Assembly (NCBI RefSeq): GCF_000172975.1
Contig: NZ_ABTR02000001.1
Location: 1 to 64,000, forward strand
Length of the DNA stretch: 64,000 bases
Direction of reading: 5' to 3'
Origin: Dethiosulfovibrio peptidovorans DSM 11002
GTDB lineage: Bacteria; Synergistota; Synergistia; Synergistales; Dethiosulfovibrionaceae
How positions within the stretch are numbered: position 1 is the stretch's first letter; every line of letters starts with the position of its first letter. Below, piece after piece: positions 16,267 through 25,556 of the stretch. A program made the position numbers and the translations under genes. The notes under the pieces were generated by a model. The model did no database searches, had not been told where the DNA came from, and worked only from the letters and a program-made list of their open reading frames with translations.

Positions 16267-17036
16267 TACCAGCCCCCTCCGGGAACCACCTCCGCCGGCA
16301 CATCCATAACCGTCATAAGCTGACGCCCCGCCGGTTTCGTGCTGTCCGCTATTGCCGTAACCTCCACGGCCAGAGGCGACTCGGAAGCCTCCTTGAACGC
16401 CATGGAGAAGTTACCCTTCACCTTGCCCTTCCATATCCGGACGTGACGATACTTTCCGTCTCTGCGCTTGTGATAGAAATCGACCCGGAAAGTCTTGTCC
16501 GTCGAGGTTCCGCCGCCGACGCCGAACCCTTTGCTTTCGTAGGTCTTATACGTGTAGCTCACCTTGACGTCGTCGCCGTCGGCTATCTTGGCGGAGTCGG
16601 GCACTCTGTAGATGGTTCCGTTCAACCGGTCCAGATAATAGTCCACTCCCTCGGTCAAAGCCGTGCCGTCCACGGTGGTTACCGTGGCGTCCCCTTCCAC
16701 CCTGCCCTTGCCGAGCATGGTATGGACGGAATCGAACAGCGTCACAAGCTCGTCTGCAACGGTGGCGGTTCCGGCGTTTTCTGTTACCGGATCGTACTCC
16801 GGCATCAGACGGCAGACCATATCCAGGTTCGTCTCCAGCAGATTGAAGCTCAGGGTCAGCTCCTCACTGACCAGAGCAGAAAGGACCACCGTCGCCGGGA
16901 ACCCGGCTTTCAGATCGTAAGTCTCCTTTCCGTGCTCGAAGGTCAGATCGTCCTTCAGCTGACCGACATCCTCGCCGTCGACGAACATGCGGCCGGATCC
17001 CAGAACTATATCGTTGGAATTCCTTACGTTCGCCAT
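16266..17036 (-). CDS. Major tail tube protein
   Basis: 256 aa, with GAGAGGGGCGATAGGA upstream. The sequence is beta-rich (LTFEHGKETYDLKAGFPATVVLSALVSEELTLSF) and carries an inserted domain near residues 95-165 (VTTVDGTALTEGVDYYLDRLNGTIYRV), similar to Ig-like or DUF insertions in phage tube proteins. Its position between the tail terminator and the chaperone, and the absence of a sheath gene, indicate a flexible siphovirus tail. Confidence 0.8.
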   Translation of the reverse strand: MANVRNSNDIVLGSGRMFVDGEDVGQLKDDLTFEHGKETYDLKAGFPATVVLSALVSEELTLSFNLLETNLDMVCRLMPEYDPVTENAGTATVADELVTLFDSVHTMLGKGRVEGDATVTTVDGTALTEGVDYYLDRLNGTIYRVPDSAKIADGDDVKVSYTYKTYESKGFGVGGGTSTDKTFRVDFYHKRRDGKYRHVRIWKGKVKGNFSMAFKEASESPLAVEVTAIADSTKPAGRQLMTVMDVPAEVVPGGGW

Positions 17037-17052
17037 TCCTATCGCCCCTCTC

Positions 17053-17490
17053 TCACCATTCCGTGACCGTCAGCTCCATCTCCCCCACGAAGGCGGGAGA
17101 CTGATCGGAGCTGAAGAGATCGTATCCGGTGTAGGTTATTCTGTACTCGCTCCCCACCACCTCCAGGGAGGACAGCACCAGCTCGCCCAGTTCGTCCACC
17201 TGCAGAAAGCCGGGAAACGTTATCTTGTTGCCGTCCCGCTCCTCTCCTCCGTCGTTCAACACCGCCCACATGAGATCTATTTTGTGCTCTCCACGACCGA
17301 CTCCATCGAAATCGCTCCTGTCGGGAGCGACCACGATCGCAGGAAGCTCGTCGTTTCCGGGAGGACGCCGGGCGTTATATCCGGCCATCACGATCGGCTC
17401 TCTGCCGAAACGGTCCAAACAGAAAGCCCGGACCTCTTCGGACCGGGCTATGGAGTCTCTTATCTCCATCATTACCTGAGTCAATCTCAC
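17053..17490 (-). CDS. Tail terminator / head-tail completion protein, probable
   Basis: 145 aa from GTG 17490 (an alternative ATG lies at 17472). The N-terminal helix (LTQVMMEIRDSIARSEEVRAF), followed by a beta-rich body with LPAIVVAPDRSDFDG, resembles gpU-like tail terminator proteins. It sits just before the tube gene, the usual place. Assigned by synteny and general layout. Confidence 0.6.
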   Translation of the reverse strand: MRLTQVMMEIRDSIARSEEVRAFCLDRFGREPIVMAGYNARRPPGNDELPAIVVAPDRSDFDGVGRGEHKIDLMWAVLNDGGEERDGNKITFPGFLQVDELGELVLSSLEVVGSEYRITYTGYDLFSSDQSPAFVGEMELTVTEW

Positions 17491-17494
17491 CTCG

Positions 17495-18133
17495 TCACCA
17501 CCAGCTTCCGTAGACTCTGTATTTTCTCTTGCTCTTTTTCGTGGACCTCTTCATATCGTCCTCCATGTATCCGTCGATCTTCTTCACGAAATATCCCGGA
17601 ATTCTGGGAACCAGAACCTCCCTCATAGGGCCTATGGTCGGCCTGGCGGGGAGGATTATCTCCCTCGTCTCTTTCCGAAGACGTACGCCTTTTTTCAGCA
17701 CCTTGGGCCATTTTTTGCCTCTGGCTCCGGACCACCAGAACCGCCGCATCTTTTCGGTAACCGGAAGACGCCGTCCCTTTTCCTGCATAGATCCCAGATA
17801 CACGGCGCTCTTCGAGAGCCACCCCACGGTCAGGGAGCCGTCGTCTTTATACTGATAGCCCACGGCCTTTCGAAGCTTGCCGAGAGGTCCGCTTCTTACC
17901 TTCTTTTTTTTCATGACCCTGAGTTTAGACTTCGCCTTGACGCCACGGGCTACGCCGGACAGAGGAGCGTAGCGTCTTCCTCCGGGAGCTCCGCTCTCTA
18001 TGCCTTTTTTTATCTCCTTCTGCATCATCCATCCGACAGACTTCAAGGCCCTCCGGCGAAATTCGGGAAATTCCCTGATAACGTCCTCCACCCATGGAGT
18101 GGCCATATCCTTCCAGGAAACTGTGACGGACAT
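17495..18133 (-). CDS. Phage virion morphogenesis protein (gpZ / HK97 gp10-like)
   Basis: 212 aa and very basic (many Lys/Arg). The N-terminal part (FPEFRRRALKSVGWMMQKEIKKGIESGAPGG...YAPLSG), with a Gly-Arg-rich middle, resembles the minor tail or neck proteins of the gpZ/HK97-gp10 group, which act in head-tail joining. It lies between the head-tail attachment gene and the tail terminator. Confidence 0.65.
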   Translation of the reverse strand: MSVTVSWKDMATPWVEDVIREFPEFRRRALKSVGWMMQKEIKKGIESGAPGGRRYAPLSGVARGVKAKSKLRVMKKKKVRSGPLGKLRKAVGYQYKDDGSLTVGWLSKSAVYLGSMQEKGRRLPVTEKMRRFWWSGARGKKWPKVLKKGVRLRKETREIILPARPTIGPMREVLVPRIPGYFVKKIDGYMEDDMKRSTKKSKRKYRVYGSWW

Positions 18134-18148
18134 AGGATCACCTCCCCA

Positions 18149-18466
18149 TTACAGAAACGACCGATCCGTCCGGATCTCCAACAGAGCCGTCGTCATGGAA
18201 CGGGAGATCTCTCTAACCACCGACCAGACCTTCCCGTCGGCCTCGACGACCTCGTCTCCTTCGCAGGGATCCACATCGGAAAGTCTTATCCTCAAAGTTC
18301 CTTCCGTGGAGGAACCGTCCGACCCGAAGCCCGTTCCATCGGTTGCGGTCCTGCCCTTGCGGATGATCGCCCGGATCTCGCTGCCGTTATAGACCACCGT
18401 GTCGGCCCAATCACCTTTGAACAGGGCTTCCACCGTAGATGTCAGGTGATCCCGGAAAGATCCCAT
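18149..18466 (-). CDS. Head-tail attachment protein, probable
   Basis: 105 aa. A small beta-rich protein (ADTVVYNGSEIRAIIRKGR ... LRIRLSDVDPCEGDEVVEADGKVWSVV) has the length and layout of gpFII-like head-tail joining proteins. It starts in the stop of the preceding decoration-protein gene (one-base overlap at 18466). Confidence 0.6.
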   Translation of the reverse strand: MGSFRDHLTSTVEALFKGDWADTVVYNGSEIRAIIRKGRTATDGTGFGSDGSSTEGTLRIRLSDVDPCEGDEVVEADGKVWSVVREISRSMTTALLEIRTDRSFL

Positions 18467-18789
18467 CAGTCGATCTTCACCTCTCCGAAGTTCGCCGAAG
18501 CCACCTTCGGAGTCCAGGCATACCCCGCCAGGGGTTTGTTCCCCGTACCGTCCCTGGTCAGGCTTCCGGCAGAGGCATCCCAGTAAAGAGCCTCTCCGGG
18601 AGCGAAGGCCGTCCCCGTCACGGCGGGCAGCCGGAACACCCCCACCACGGCCAGAACTCCCATCTTCCCAGCCGGTATATCGGTAGTGGCCACTCCGATC
18701 CTTCCCCCCAAAACGACCACATCGTCTACGGACACATCCTCGGTCGGCGTGTAATCCATCCTGCCGCCTATCTCCACGTAAGTTCTCAC
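18466..18789 (-). CDS. Capsid decoration protein, DUF2190-like
   Basis: 107 aa. The pattern VDYTPTEDVSVDDVVVLGG...GVATTDIPAGKMGVLAVVGVFRLPAV...GEALYWDASAGSLT is typical of DUF2190 proteins, small capsid-surface or fibre-like proteins found just after capsid genes in many siphoviruses. It lies 33 bp past the protease-capsid gene. Confidence 0.75.
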   Translation of the reverse strand: MRTYVEIGGRMDYTPTEDVSVDDVVVLGGRIGVATTDIPAGKMGVLAVVGVFRLPAVTGTAFAPGEALYWDASAGSLTRDGTGNKPLAGYAWTPKVASANFGEVKID

Positions 18790-18822
18790 ACGAATCGCCT
18801 CCTTATGAAAAAACCCCGAAGC

Positions 18823-20841
18823 CTACGCCCCGGGGTTCTTCTGGAAACCGCGCCAATCCATAGCCTTGGCTCCCACGTCTATTCGCACCTTGTAGCTCGT
18901 TCCGTCCACGTTCCATCCCTGCTGCTGTTCCAGATAGGGTTCCTTGATCCCGTTCAGGAAGAACAGCTTCACCGTCTTGCCCTTCTCGGCGGCCATGTAG
19001 AAAGCGGTCTCGCTCACGTCGTCCAATCTGGGATCGGACACGAGCTCGAAGGCTCCGGCGTAGGGGTTTGCTCCTCCTCCGTTGGCTTTGTTCGCCGCGG
19101 TGTCCACCGACAGAGGAGTTTCGGTCTGCTTGAGGAACCTCCTGGCCGCAAGCTCCAGAGCCACCGGCACCACCAGGAACTTGGGAATGATGTTCAGCCG
19201 CCTCTTTCCGGAAAGGTCCGTCTGCCGCTTCATGGCCTGCACCATGAGGCTTAGCGCCGTCAAAGTGGCCTCGAAATCGGTGAAGCTGAAAGCCGCCGCA
19301 GGCTGAAGGTTTCCGTGATGGGTACAGAAAAGATCCTTCTTGTCGCCCATCTTGGGGTTATCCAGAAAAGCCTGGTAGCCCACGTCGGCCACCTTGCGCC
19401 TGGCGGCCTCGCCCATCTTCCGGGGAATATCGGTCAGTACGCCCAGTGCGTCGTTTACGATCGACTGTCTGGATATGGAGAACATACGGCCGAAGGTCCC
19501 TATCTTCCAGGCCTCCGACTCCTCTCCCATGGATCCGCTCTTGTACTCTCCTGATTCCGGCAGAGGAAGCAGATCGTCCACCTCTCCGGCCCTCGCCCCG
19601 GTGTGTTCCTTGAAATCGGTCACGACGCCGGAGTCGTCCATCCACTTAAGATAGCTCTCCTCCTGAACGCCCCACCCTTCCATAAGAGAGACGTTCGCAA
19701 CGCTTCCCAGGATGACGGGAAGGTCCGAGGTGGTCAGGGCGCGGCCTATCATCTCCATAGGATTTCCCCCGACCCGCTCGCCCATCCGGGTCAGACATTC
19801 CTCGGCCATTCTCTCCAGCCTGTAGCCTCTCAGATCCATGGATCCGGCGGCAGGTTCCTCTACGGGCAGACCGCCGCGGATCAGGAGCGCATCTCTGGCG
19901 GCGGAACGGAACTTCTCCTTCTCGTCCTCCGTCACCCTGCCGGGAACGGAGATTGCCTGCCGCATCTCCTTGAGCTTTTTCATGACCTCGGATCTCACCG
20001 TGTCGAGTTCCGCACCGGAACGGATGAATTCGCCAAGATCGATATCGAAGGATCTTCCCATCTCCTGGATCTCCGCCACCCTCTCCCGCTCGGCCCTGAT
20101 AGCCCGGACTACTGTTTCCCCTGAAGAAGGGTTGCCTCTTTCGCCGTTTCGGAGGTCGTCCGCAGCGGACCGGTTCTCCTCCCTCCCATCGTTTACGGCG
20201 AGGTCGTTTCTCTTAGGCTCCGGGGCCGCACCGTTCCCGACTTCGTCGCCGGGCAAAGACAAATTTCCTTTCACTCCGTCATCTCCTCCTTTTTCATCGA
20301 CACTCCGTCCCACCCCCACCGACGGATCGGCGGGAACCGACACGATGGAAATCTCCAGTCCTTCCCATCTGGTGCCCACGTAACAGGGCCCGGCAAAACG
20401 ACCGTTGCTGGACGTACCACCGGCCGGAACCTTTTCCCAGTTCTCCACCCTGTAGCCCACCGATACGCTCTTGAGAGATCCGGCCAGAACCTTTCTGTAG
20501 ATCCTGTCGCTTTCCTCGTCGTCGTCGAACCGGACTAAAGCCCGGCCCTTTCTGGCGGACTCGTCTATCCACACCTTCTCGATCGATCCTATGGGAACGT
20601 CGGATTTGTGGTTCCAGAGCAAAACCCCCATTTCCTCCAACCGTTTGAGGTCGGCGGCCCCCTGATCGTGAGACAAATATTCCACGTCCCCCCAGCGAGA
20701 AACCGGAGACTCGGACGAAAAAGAGAGCTCCACCGTTCTGGAGCTCTCCTCGACATTATTAGCCTCGACCCCGGCTATCTCTCTGTAATAGGTTTCTCCT
20801 GCCTCAGACTGTACGGACCTGCAACCTCTGGAATAGGTCAC
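18823..20841 (-). CDS. Prohead protease-major capsid protein fusion
   Basis: 672 aa from GTG 20841 (GGAGAGTGA upstream). Residues about 35-195 are an HK97-type (U35/S78) prohead protease: His in VLLWNHKSDVPIG, Ser in AGSLKSVSVGY, acidic residue in WEGLEISIVSVPAD. Residues 195-330 are a charged, low-complexity and helical linker that may act as internal scaffold (delta-like domain). Residues about 330-672 are an HK97-fold capsid protein (SGSMGEESEAWKIGTFGRMF, RQSIVNDALGVL). In most phages these are two genes; here one polypeptide must cleave itself during maturation. Confidence 0.85.
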   Translation of the reverse strand: MTYSRGCRSVQSEAGETYYREIAGVEANNVEESSRTVELSFSSESPVSRWGDVEYLSHDQGAADLKRLEEMGVLLWNHKSDVPIGSIEKVWIDESARKGRALVRFDDDEESDRIYRKVLAGSLKSVSVGYRVENWEKVPAGGTSSNGRFAGPCYVGTRWEGLEISIVSVPADPSVGVGRSVDEKGGDDGVKGNLSLPGDEVGNGAAPEPKRNDLAVNDGREENRSAADDLRNGERGNPSSGETVVRAIRAERERVAEIQEMGRSFDIDLGEFIRSGAELDTVRSEVMKKLKEMRQAISVPGRVTEDEKEKFRSAARDALLIRGGLPVEEPAAGSMDLRGYRLERMAEECLTRMGERVGGNPMEMIGRALTTSDLPVILGSVANVSLMEGWGVQEESYLKWMDDSGVVTDFKEHTGARAGEVDDLLPLPESGEYKSGSMGEESEAWKIGTFGRMFSISRQSIVNDALGVLTDIPRKMGEAARRKVADVGYQAFLDNPKMGDKKDLFCTHHGNLQPAAAFSFTDFEATLTALSLMVQAMKRQTDLSGKRRLNIIPKFLVVPVALELAARRFLKQTETPLSVDTAANKANGGGANPYAGAFELVSDPRLDDVSETAFYMAAEKGKTVKLFFLNGIKEPYLEQQQGWNVDGTSYKVRIDVGAKAMDWRGFQKNPGA

Positions 20842-20845
20842 GCAA

Positions 20846-22396
20846 TCACTCTCCTTTCCCGTTATCCAGAGCCATCAACGAAAGAGCCTCCTGCCCTATC
20901 CCGGAAGATCCGGCAAGACCTCCGAGATTAAGGGACGTCATATACTCCCTCTCTCGCGATATCTGCTCCAACACCTCCCTCCAATCCTTGCCCTTGGAGG
21001 CACATACATCCTGAAGGGTTGTTATTCCGGCCTCCATCTCCTTCGTGATAGCCGATACCTCTTTAAGAGGATCCACCCACTGCCTTCCGGGAGGAACCCA
21101 CCGGCACCGGTTATACACCTCGGGACGCTGGAAATAATCCCGTATGTTCAGCTTTCCGGACAAAACGCAGGCACAGACGAAGGCCTCCCATAGAGGCTCG
21201 AGGACCCTCTCGACCATGAACTGCCTCAGCACCTTGTATCCTTCCTCGTCCTCGAGGGATGCGGCCCTGGCCGAGCTGTAGTTCGTTCGGCTGACGTCCC
21301 TGCTCACCACCTCGTAGCTCTGCCCCGTTCCCGCTCCTATCAGTCTCTGCTGCAAAGCCACGAAGTCCGAGGCTCCGGTGTTGGGATGGGTCGGGTTGGC
21401 GAACTCCACATCCGCCCCGTCCGGAAGGGTATTCACTATTCCCGGCTCGAGTCTGGTTACGTTCTTATCCCTGCCCAGGGCGTCCTGGACCGTGGCGTTC
21501 CTGCCTATCGACGGAGTGTTCCCGCTTCCCGTCTTTATGAAGGCGGCGAAACACGCCGCTATCCTGGCCGCCATCAGTTCGGCATCCATGTACTCTCCCG
21601 AGTCTCTGATATTGCCCATGACATGGGCGAACTGGCTTATGCCCCTCACCGCCTGAGGTCTGGTCTTTACGAACATCGGCAACACCCGCCCGGCATCCAC
21701 TCTCACCGCCTCGGTTGTTCTGCCGAAAGAGGACGTCTCCATGTCGTCCCTGTAGAACCAATAGGCCAGAGGACGCCAGTACTCGTTGACCTCCACTCCC
21801 GAAACTATCCGCTTATCCTTCGCCCGGGGCATCCAGGTCGCAAGGGCGTCGGCCTCCATCATCTGTATCTGCAACGGAATGAATCCGTCCTCCGGAGCCG
21901 TGAGAATCGGGTATATCTCTCCGTCCGTAACCATACGGCGGACCATCATCCGCTGAAGACCGTAAAACCCGTCGTGGCCGGTTATGTCGCAGTTCTTCGG
22001 CTTCGCCCACACCTCCCACAGGGCCTCTATCTCCCGGTTCAGCTTTTCGTTCTCCGTTCCGTCGGCATCGAGGATTTTAGCCTGAGGCCGTAGCCCCGTG
22101 CCTACTACGTGACGCTCCATCGCAAGCAGAACGCTCTGAGCTATTCCGTTGTTCCGTTCGAGGTCTCTCGCCCTGGCCCTTATCCTATCCCTGTAGACTC
22201 GGTCGGTTTCGTCCGGCCTTTTATTTACCGCCACCCAACCGCTTCCGTAGCGGTCTATCCTGGCGGCGTCGTAGTTGCGTTTCTCCCATCGGGCCTCCAT
22301 CTTGGCCCTGTCGTCCATACGTCTGGCACCGGCTCCGGGAGCCACCAGTCCCACGGCCCGGTCCAGCACGTAACCCGCCTTACCAAACCACGACAT
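20846..22396 (-). CDS. Portal protein, lambda gpB family
   Basis: 516 aa with GGGAGGAGGTCC upstream. It has the lambda-family portal layout: RDRIRARARDLERNNGIAQS near residue 70, VVGTGLRP near 95, a long central region and SRDVSRTNYSSARAASLEDEEGYK near 390, a signature of this family. It forms the dodecameric DNA channel at one capsid vertex. Its start overlaps the end of the gpW-like gene by 17 bp. Confidence 0.9.
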   Translation of the reverse strand: MSWFGKAGYVLDRAVGLVAPGAGARRMDDRAKMEARWEKRNYDAARIDRYGSGWVAVNKRPDETDRVYRDRIRARARDLERNNGIAQSVLLAMERHVVGTGLRPQAKILDADGTENEKLNREIEALWEVWAKPKNCDITGHDGFYGLQRMMVRRMVTDGEIYPILTAPEDGFIPLQIQMMEADALATWMPRAKDKRIVSGVEVNEYWRPLAYWFYRDDMETSSFGRTTEAVRVDAGRVLPMFVKTRPQAVRGISQFAHVMGNIRDSGEYMDAELMAARIAACFAAFIKTGSGNTPSIGRNATVQDALGRDKNVTRLEPGIVNTLPDGADVEFANPTHPNTGASDFVALQQRLIGAGTGQSYEVVSRDVSRTNYSSARAASLEDEEGYKVLRQFMVERVLEPLWEAFVCACVLSGKLNIRDYFQRPEVYNRCRWVPPGRQWVDPLKEVSAITKEMEAGITTLQDVCASKGKDWREVLEQISREREYMTSLNLGGLAGSSGIGQEALSLMALDNGKGE

Positions 22397-22571
22397 GAGG
22401 ACCTCCTCCCTCTTCCATGGCCAGCATGCCCCGAAGCTCCTTTATCCGTTTCTGTATATGGGACAGGTTGGCCCTGTCTATCTTCAATCCGTTATCCTCG
22501 AAGGCCTGTCCTCCCTCCAGTATCTCGACCTCGGCTTTTTCGTACATGGCCAGTTCTTCCGTCAGGGTCAT
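22380..22571 (-). CDS. Small head-tail connector, gpW-like
   Basis: 63 aa with GGGAGGTGATCTA before ATG. The helical sequence MTLTEELAMYEKAEVEILEG...RANLSHIQKRIKELRGML and its position between terminase large subunit and portal match lambda gpW (68 aa) or the related DUF6148 group. Family level only. Confidence 0.7.
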   Translation of the reverse strand: MTLTEELAMYEKAEVEILEGGQAFEDNGLKIDRANLSHIQKRIKELRGMLAMEEGGGPHVVVW

Positions 22572-22575
22572 TAGA

Positions 22576-24456
22576 TCACCTCCCTTTCCACCATCCCGAA
22601 CCGCCGCCCTTCAGCCATCCCGCACCTTCGGCGGAATCCACGGAAGAAGACGACGGCCTCATGGCCTCCCGCTCCTCCTCCGTTGGCATGTAGTGCAGGT
22701 TGAGCATTCTGGCCGCCAGAGTCGCATAAACCTCGCAGTCCAGAAGGTGGTTGGCGGCGTGTCCGGAGATCTTCTTCCACTCGTGATGACTGGAACCTGT
22801 CCTGGCATCCGTCACCATCACCTTGTGCTCCGACGCTATCTGCTCGGCGTATCCTCTCGGGCAGTCCCTGAAAAGCGACCACGACCCTCTAGTTCCGGGC
22901 TCCTTCGTCATACGTCCGAAAATGAAATCCTTCAACAGAGACGTATTCGCCTCCAGCATGGTGAGGCCGTCTTTCCGGCCCTTGCGGTCCACCACGTGAC
23001 GGCGGTAATAACCGTCCATCCTCCGAGAGGAACCCTTGACCGGACCCAGAACATCTCCGTACACCACGCAGGCGTCGTAGACCTCGTCGGTCCTGTAGCC
23101 GCAGTCGACAAGGCAGTAGCCGATCTGACACAGACGACCGTCGCCGAAACGATAGACAGGCTCCACTATATGGGCCCTCAGACCGTCCTGAAGGTCCGTT
23201 TCGTTCCAGGTGTCGAACCGGCCATACTCGATAAGCCAGGACGTCAACCCGGGACCCCAGGCACGCACCACGTAATAGGCCTCCGACTTCTGAACGTCCA
23301 CTCCGGCGGTAATGGCCACCGCCTCGTCCGGCACCTCTCCTCGGGAATAATTTCCGGAAGCCTCCAGAACCTTCTCCGGCTCCGCCTTGGCCACCGACTC
23401 CCTGAAGGGCTCGGCCAGCCAGGAGTTTATGAAGTTCATAAGATCCTCCGGACTGTCTTTCGACCGAAGGAACTCCGAAGCCACGGCACCGAACGAAATC
23501 TGAGGAGAATATATCGAGTTCCAGTGGAAACCTATCCGACGGATCTTCCCCGGCTCGGCTCCTTCCGAAACCCATCTGCCTTGGCCCAGCATAAAAGACT
23601 TGTCCCGATCCTCTATCCTTCCTTCACAGTGAGGACAGCGATACCACGCCCGATCCTCCACCTGGCGAATTATCTTCTGTCTGGCGGTGGGATCGTCCTC
23701 CTTCCTGAGGGCTTCCGTGAGATCCTCGGGCCACGACACATCCTTGAAGGAGAAGGAGAGGAGCTCCCCGCAACGAGGACAGGGAACCTCGTACCGATAG
23801 ACGACGTCGCACCTCTGCAAAAGCCGCCAGATGTTCCCGGTCTCCAGGGTCGGAGTGGATATGTACATCAGCTTTCGGTTGGGAAAAGTCTTGGTCCTCT
23901 CCTTCCCCAGCTTCAGCGGATTAGCCTCCCGGCCCGAATACCTCGGATACTTGTCGATCTCGTCGAAGATTATGTATCTCATAGGCATGGCGGAGAGAGC
24001 GGCGGGGCTGTTCGCTCCGGTGAGAGCTATATACATTCCCCGAAACTGAAGCTCCAGACGATCCGACTCCCTCTCCCGAAAGATCCCATTGAATACGTTG
24101 CTGGTTTTTATCATGTCCTGAAGCCGGTTTTCGCTGGCCCATTCCGCTATATCCTCGGTGGGATACACCACCAGAGCCGCCCCGGGATCCTGACAGGCCG
24201 TGTAACCCAGACAGTTGTTCGCCGCCTCCGACGCCCCCGCCTGAGCTCCCTTGCACAGAACGATCTCCTCCACTCCCGGCTCGTTCCAGGCATCCATGAT
24301 CCCCTTCAGATAGGGCATGTAGGAAGTCCTCCACGGTCCGGGCTTGGCGGCAAGCCTGGGAGTCAGGATCCGATAACGGTCCGCCCACTCGCTTACGGTC
24401 ATCCTTTCCGGAGGCTTGCAGGCCGCAAGCTCCGCGGATGTCCAAGGTACGATCAA
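22576..24456 (-). CDS. Terminase large subunit, GpA family
   Basis: 626 aa from TTG 24456, overlapping the small-subunit stop. Walker A variant KGAQAGASE near residue 70, Walker B MRYIIFDEIDKYP near 162, and two zinc-binding pairs (CPRCGELL, CPHCEG) near residues 226 and 277. The nuclease part has GVDVQKSEAYYVVRAWG near 370 and LVDCGYRTDEVYDACVVYG near 430. It packages DNA into the prohead and cuts cos ends in phages of this type. Confidence 0.93.
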   Translation of the reverse strand: MIVPWTSAELAACKPPERMTVSEWADRYRILTPRLAAKPGPWRTSYMPYLKGIMDAWNEPGVEEIVLCKGAQAGASEAANNCLGYTACQDPGAALVVYPTEDIAEWASENRLQDMIKTSNVFNGIFRERESDRLELQFRGMYIALTGANSPAALSAMPMRYIIFDEIDKYPRYSGREANPLKLGKERTKTFPNRKLMYISTPTLETGNIWRLLQRCDVVYRYEVPCPRCGELLSFSFKDVSWPEDLTEALRKEDDPTARQKIIRQVEDRAWYRCPHCEGRIEDRDKSFMLGQGRWVSEGAEPGKIRRIGFHWNSIYSPQISFGAVASEFLRSKDSPEDLMNFINSWLAEPFRESVAKAEPEKVLEASGNYSRGEVPDEAVAITAGVDVQKSEAYYVVRAWGPGLTSWLIEYGRFDTWNETDLQDGLRAHIVEPVYRFGDGRLCQIGYCLVDCGYRTDEVYDACVVYGDVLGPVKGSSRRMDGYYRRHVVDRKGRKDGLTMLEANTSLLKDFIFGRMTKEPGTRGSWSLFRDCPRGYAEQIASEHKVMVTDARTGSSHHEWKKISGHAANHLLDCEVYATLAARMLNLHYMPTEEEREAMRPSSSSVDSAEGAGWLKGGGSGWWKGR

Positions 24457-24983
24457 CGAACCACCTCCTTTTCCTTCTTGCCCGCCGGTGTGAAGGGGCC
24501 GTCTCTCGAATACCCCTCCCAGAGAATCCGGATCTCCTCTCCCAGAATCTTCTCCATCTCCGTCCGAGACATGCCCTCCAGCAGAGGAGGCAGCGTATTG
24601 ACCCAGCCGAACATGTTGGTCCGGCAGATCACCAGACGATCGGCCCAGGCATCCTCAACCTGCTCGAACGGAATGTACCGCCCCTCCAGAACCTTAAGAC
24701 GAATCTCCTCCTGAGCCGCCTTCGCCTTGCGATATTCGGCCTCGGCTTTCAGCTTTACCGCCTGCCAGTTACCGTCGTTGTCGGGGCTGTCGGTCTCCAG
24801 TCCGCACCGCCACCTATAAACCTCCTCCGGATCCCACCACCCTCTACCGGCCTGAGGACAGCCGGACCTCTTCCACTCCGACATCGTCTTGGAGGTCACC
24901 CCGAAAAAGGCGGCGCATCTTTTGGTGGAGAGCATTATCCTGTCGCCCTCGACCTTGATGTTGGGCTTCGCCAGGCGGATCAC
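24453..24983 (-). CDS. Terminase small subunit, Nu1-like
   Basis: 176 aa from GTG 24983 (a shorter start at ATG 24935 is possible). The N-terminal winged HTH (LSTKRCAAFFGVTSKTMSEWKRSGCPQAGRGWWDPEEVYRW) is the DNA-recognition domain of Nu1-type subunits; the middle is a long charged helix. It binds the packaging site, which should lie just upstream, near 25,000-25,500. Confidence 0.82.
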   Translation of the reverse strand: MIRLAKPNIKVEGDRIMLSTKRCAAFFGVTSKTMSEWKRSGCPQAGRGWWDPEEVYRWRCGLETDSPDNDGNWQAVKLKAEAEYRKAKAAQEEIRLKVLEGRYIPFEQVEDAWADRLVICRTNMFGWVNTLPPLLEGMSRTEMEKILGEEIRILWEGYSRDGPFTPAGKKEKEVVR

Positions 24984-25556
24984 CCCCTAAGTAAACTCTA
25001 GTTTCCACCCCATTTCGGCGTTTAATGTTCTATGCTTATTGATATTTGATGCTTAACCCTTAACCCCAATTTCGTATTTTAATCGAGATTTTTCCATCGG
25101 TGCAACCGACCCCTGAGGCCCCCGCCCCCCAGGAAGGACCCGTAACGTTTTCCCTTTGCGACTACCGGGCTCACGGCTTCTCGAATCGGACGAAATCGGC
25201 CTCTTCGGGATTCTCTACAGCGTAACTCAATGATAGGGAGTAACGTAGAACAACCTCTTTCGGAAACCCGCCCCACTACCGGCCTGGATAGCCTTCGAGC
25301 GGAAGATTATTAAACTCGGAAACAGGCTTTTTCTCGAAGATAGTCGAAAAATGATTAAAAACGACCGTTTCAGACCCTCTCATTATTAACCCTCCGACGC
25401 CGGGAAGCCTTGCAAACACCGGATTCTTTTCTTCGATTCGGCGCTAATGAGCCCCGAAAACCCCGATGTTTAACCCCTACGGCCCGATCGAGGACCAGAC
25501 AAGACGAGCTCGATTCCATGATTGATTTAAAATGTGGCATTATGAAGCCAAATCAA
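24984..25556. other. 573-bp non-coding stretch, candidate cos/packaging region
   Basis: No convincing gene. A 65-codon leftward frame at 25079-25276 lacks a good ribosome-binding site and looks random. The segment mixes an AT-rich part (25,000-25,080), a G/C-run part near 25,110-25,135 and short repeats of TTAACCC. At its right end a 10-bp inverted repeat (TGATTGATTT / AAATCAATCA, about 25,518-25,560) with an inner GGC/GCC lies after the recombinase stop and may end that transcript. The position before the terminase genes suits a cos site; this is inferred from synteny only. Confidence 0.4.

Noticed and set aside
22417-24714. 765-codon rightward open frame
   Set aside because: It lies opposite the terminase genes, which have clear motifs; its translation is low-complexity and Arg/His/Pro-rich, as expected of an antisense shadow in GC-rich DNA.
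25079-25276. 65-codon leftward frame in the packaging region
   Set aside because: No ribosome-binding site, Arg/Gly-rich random-looking sequence and no coupling to neighbours.
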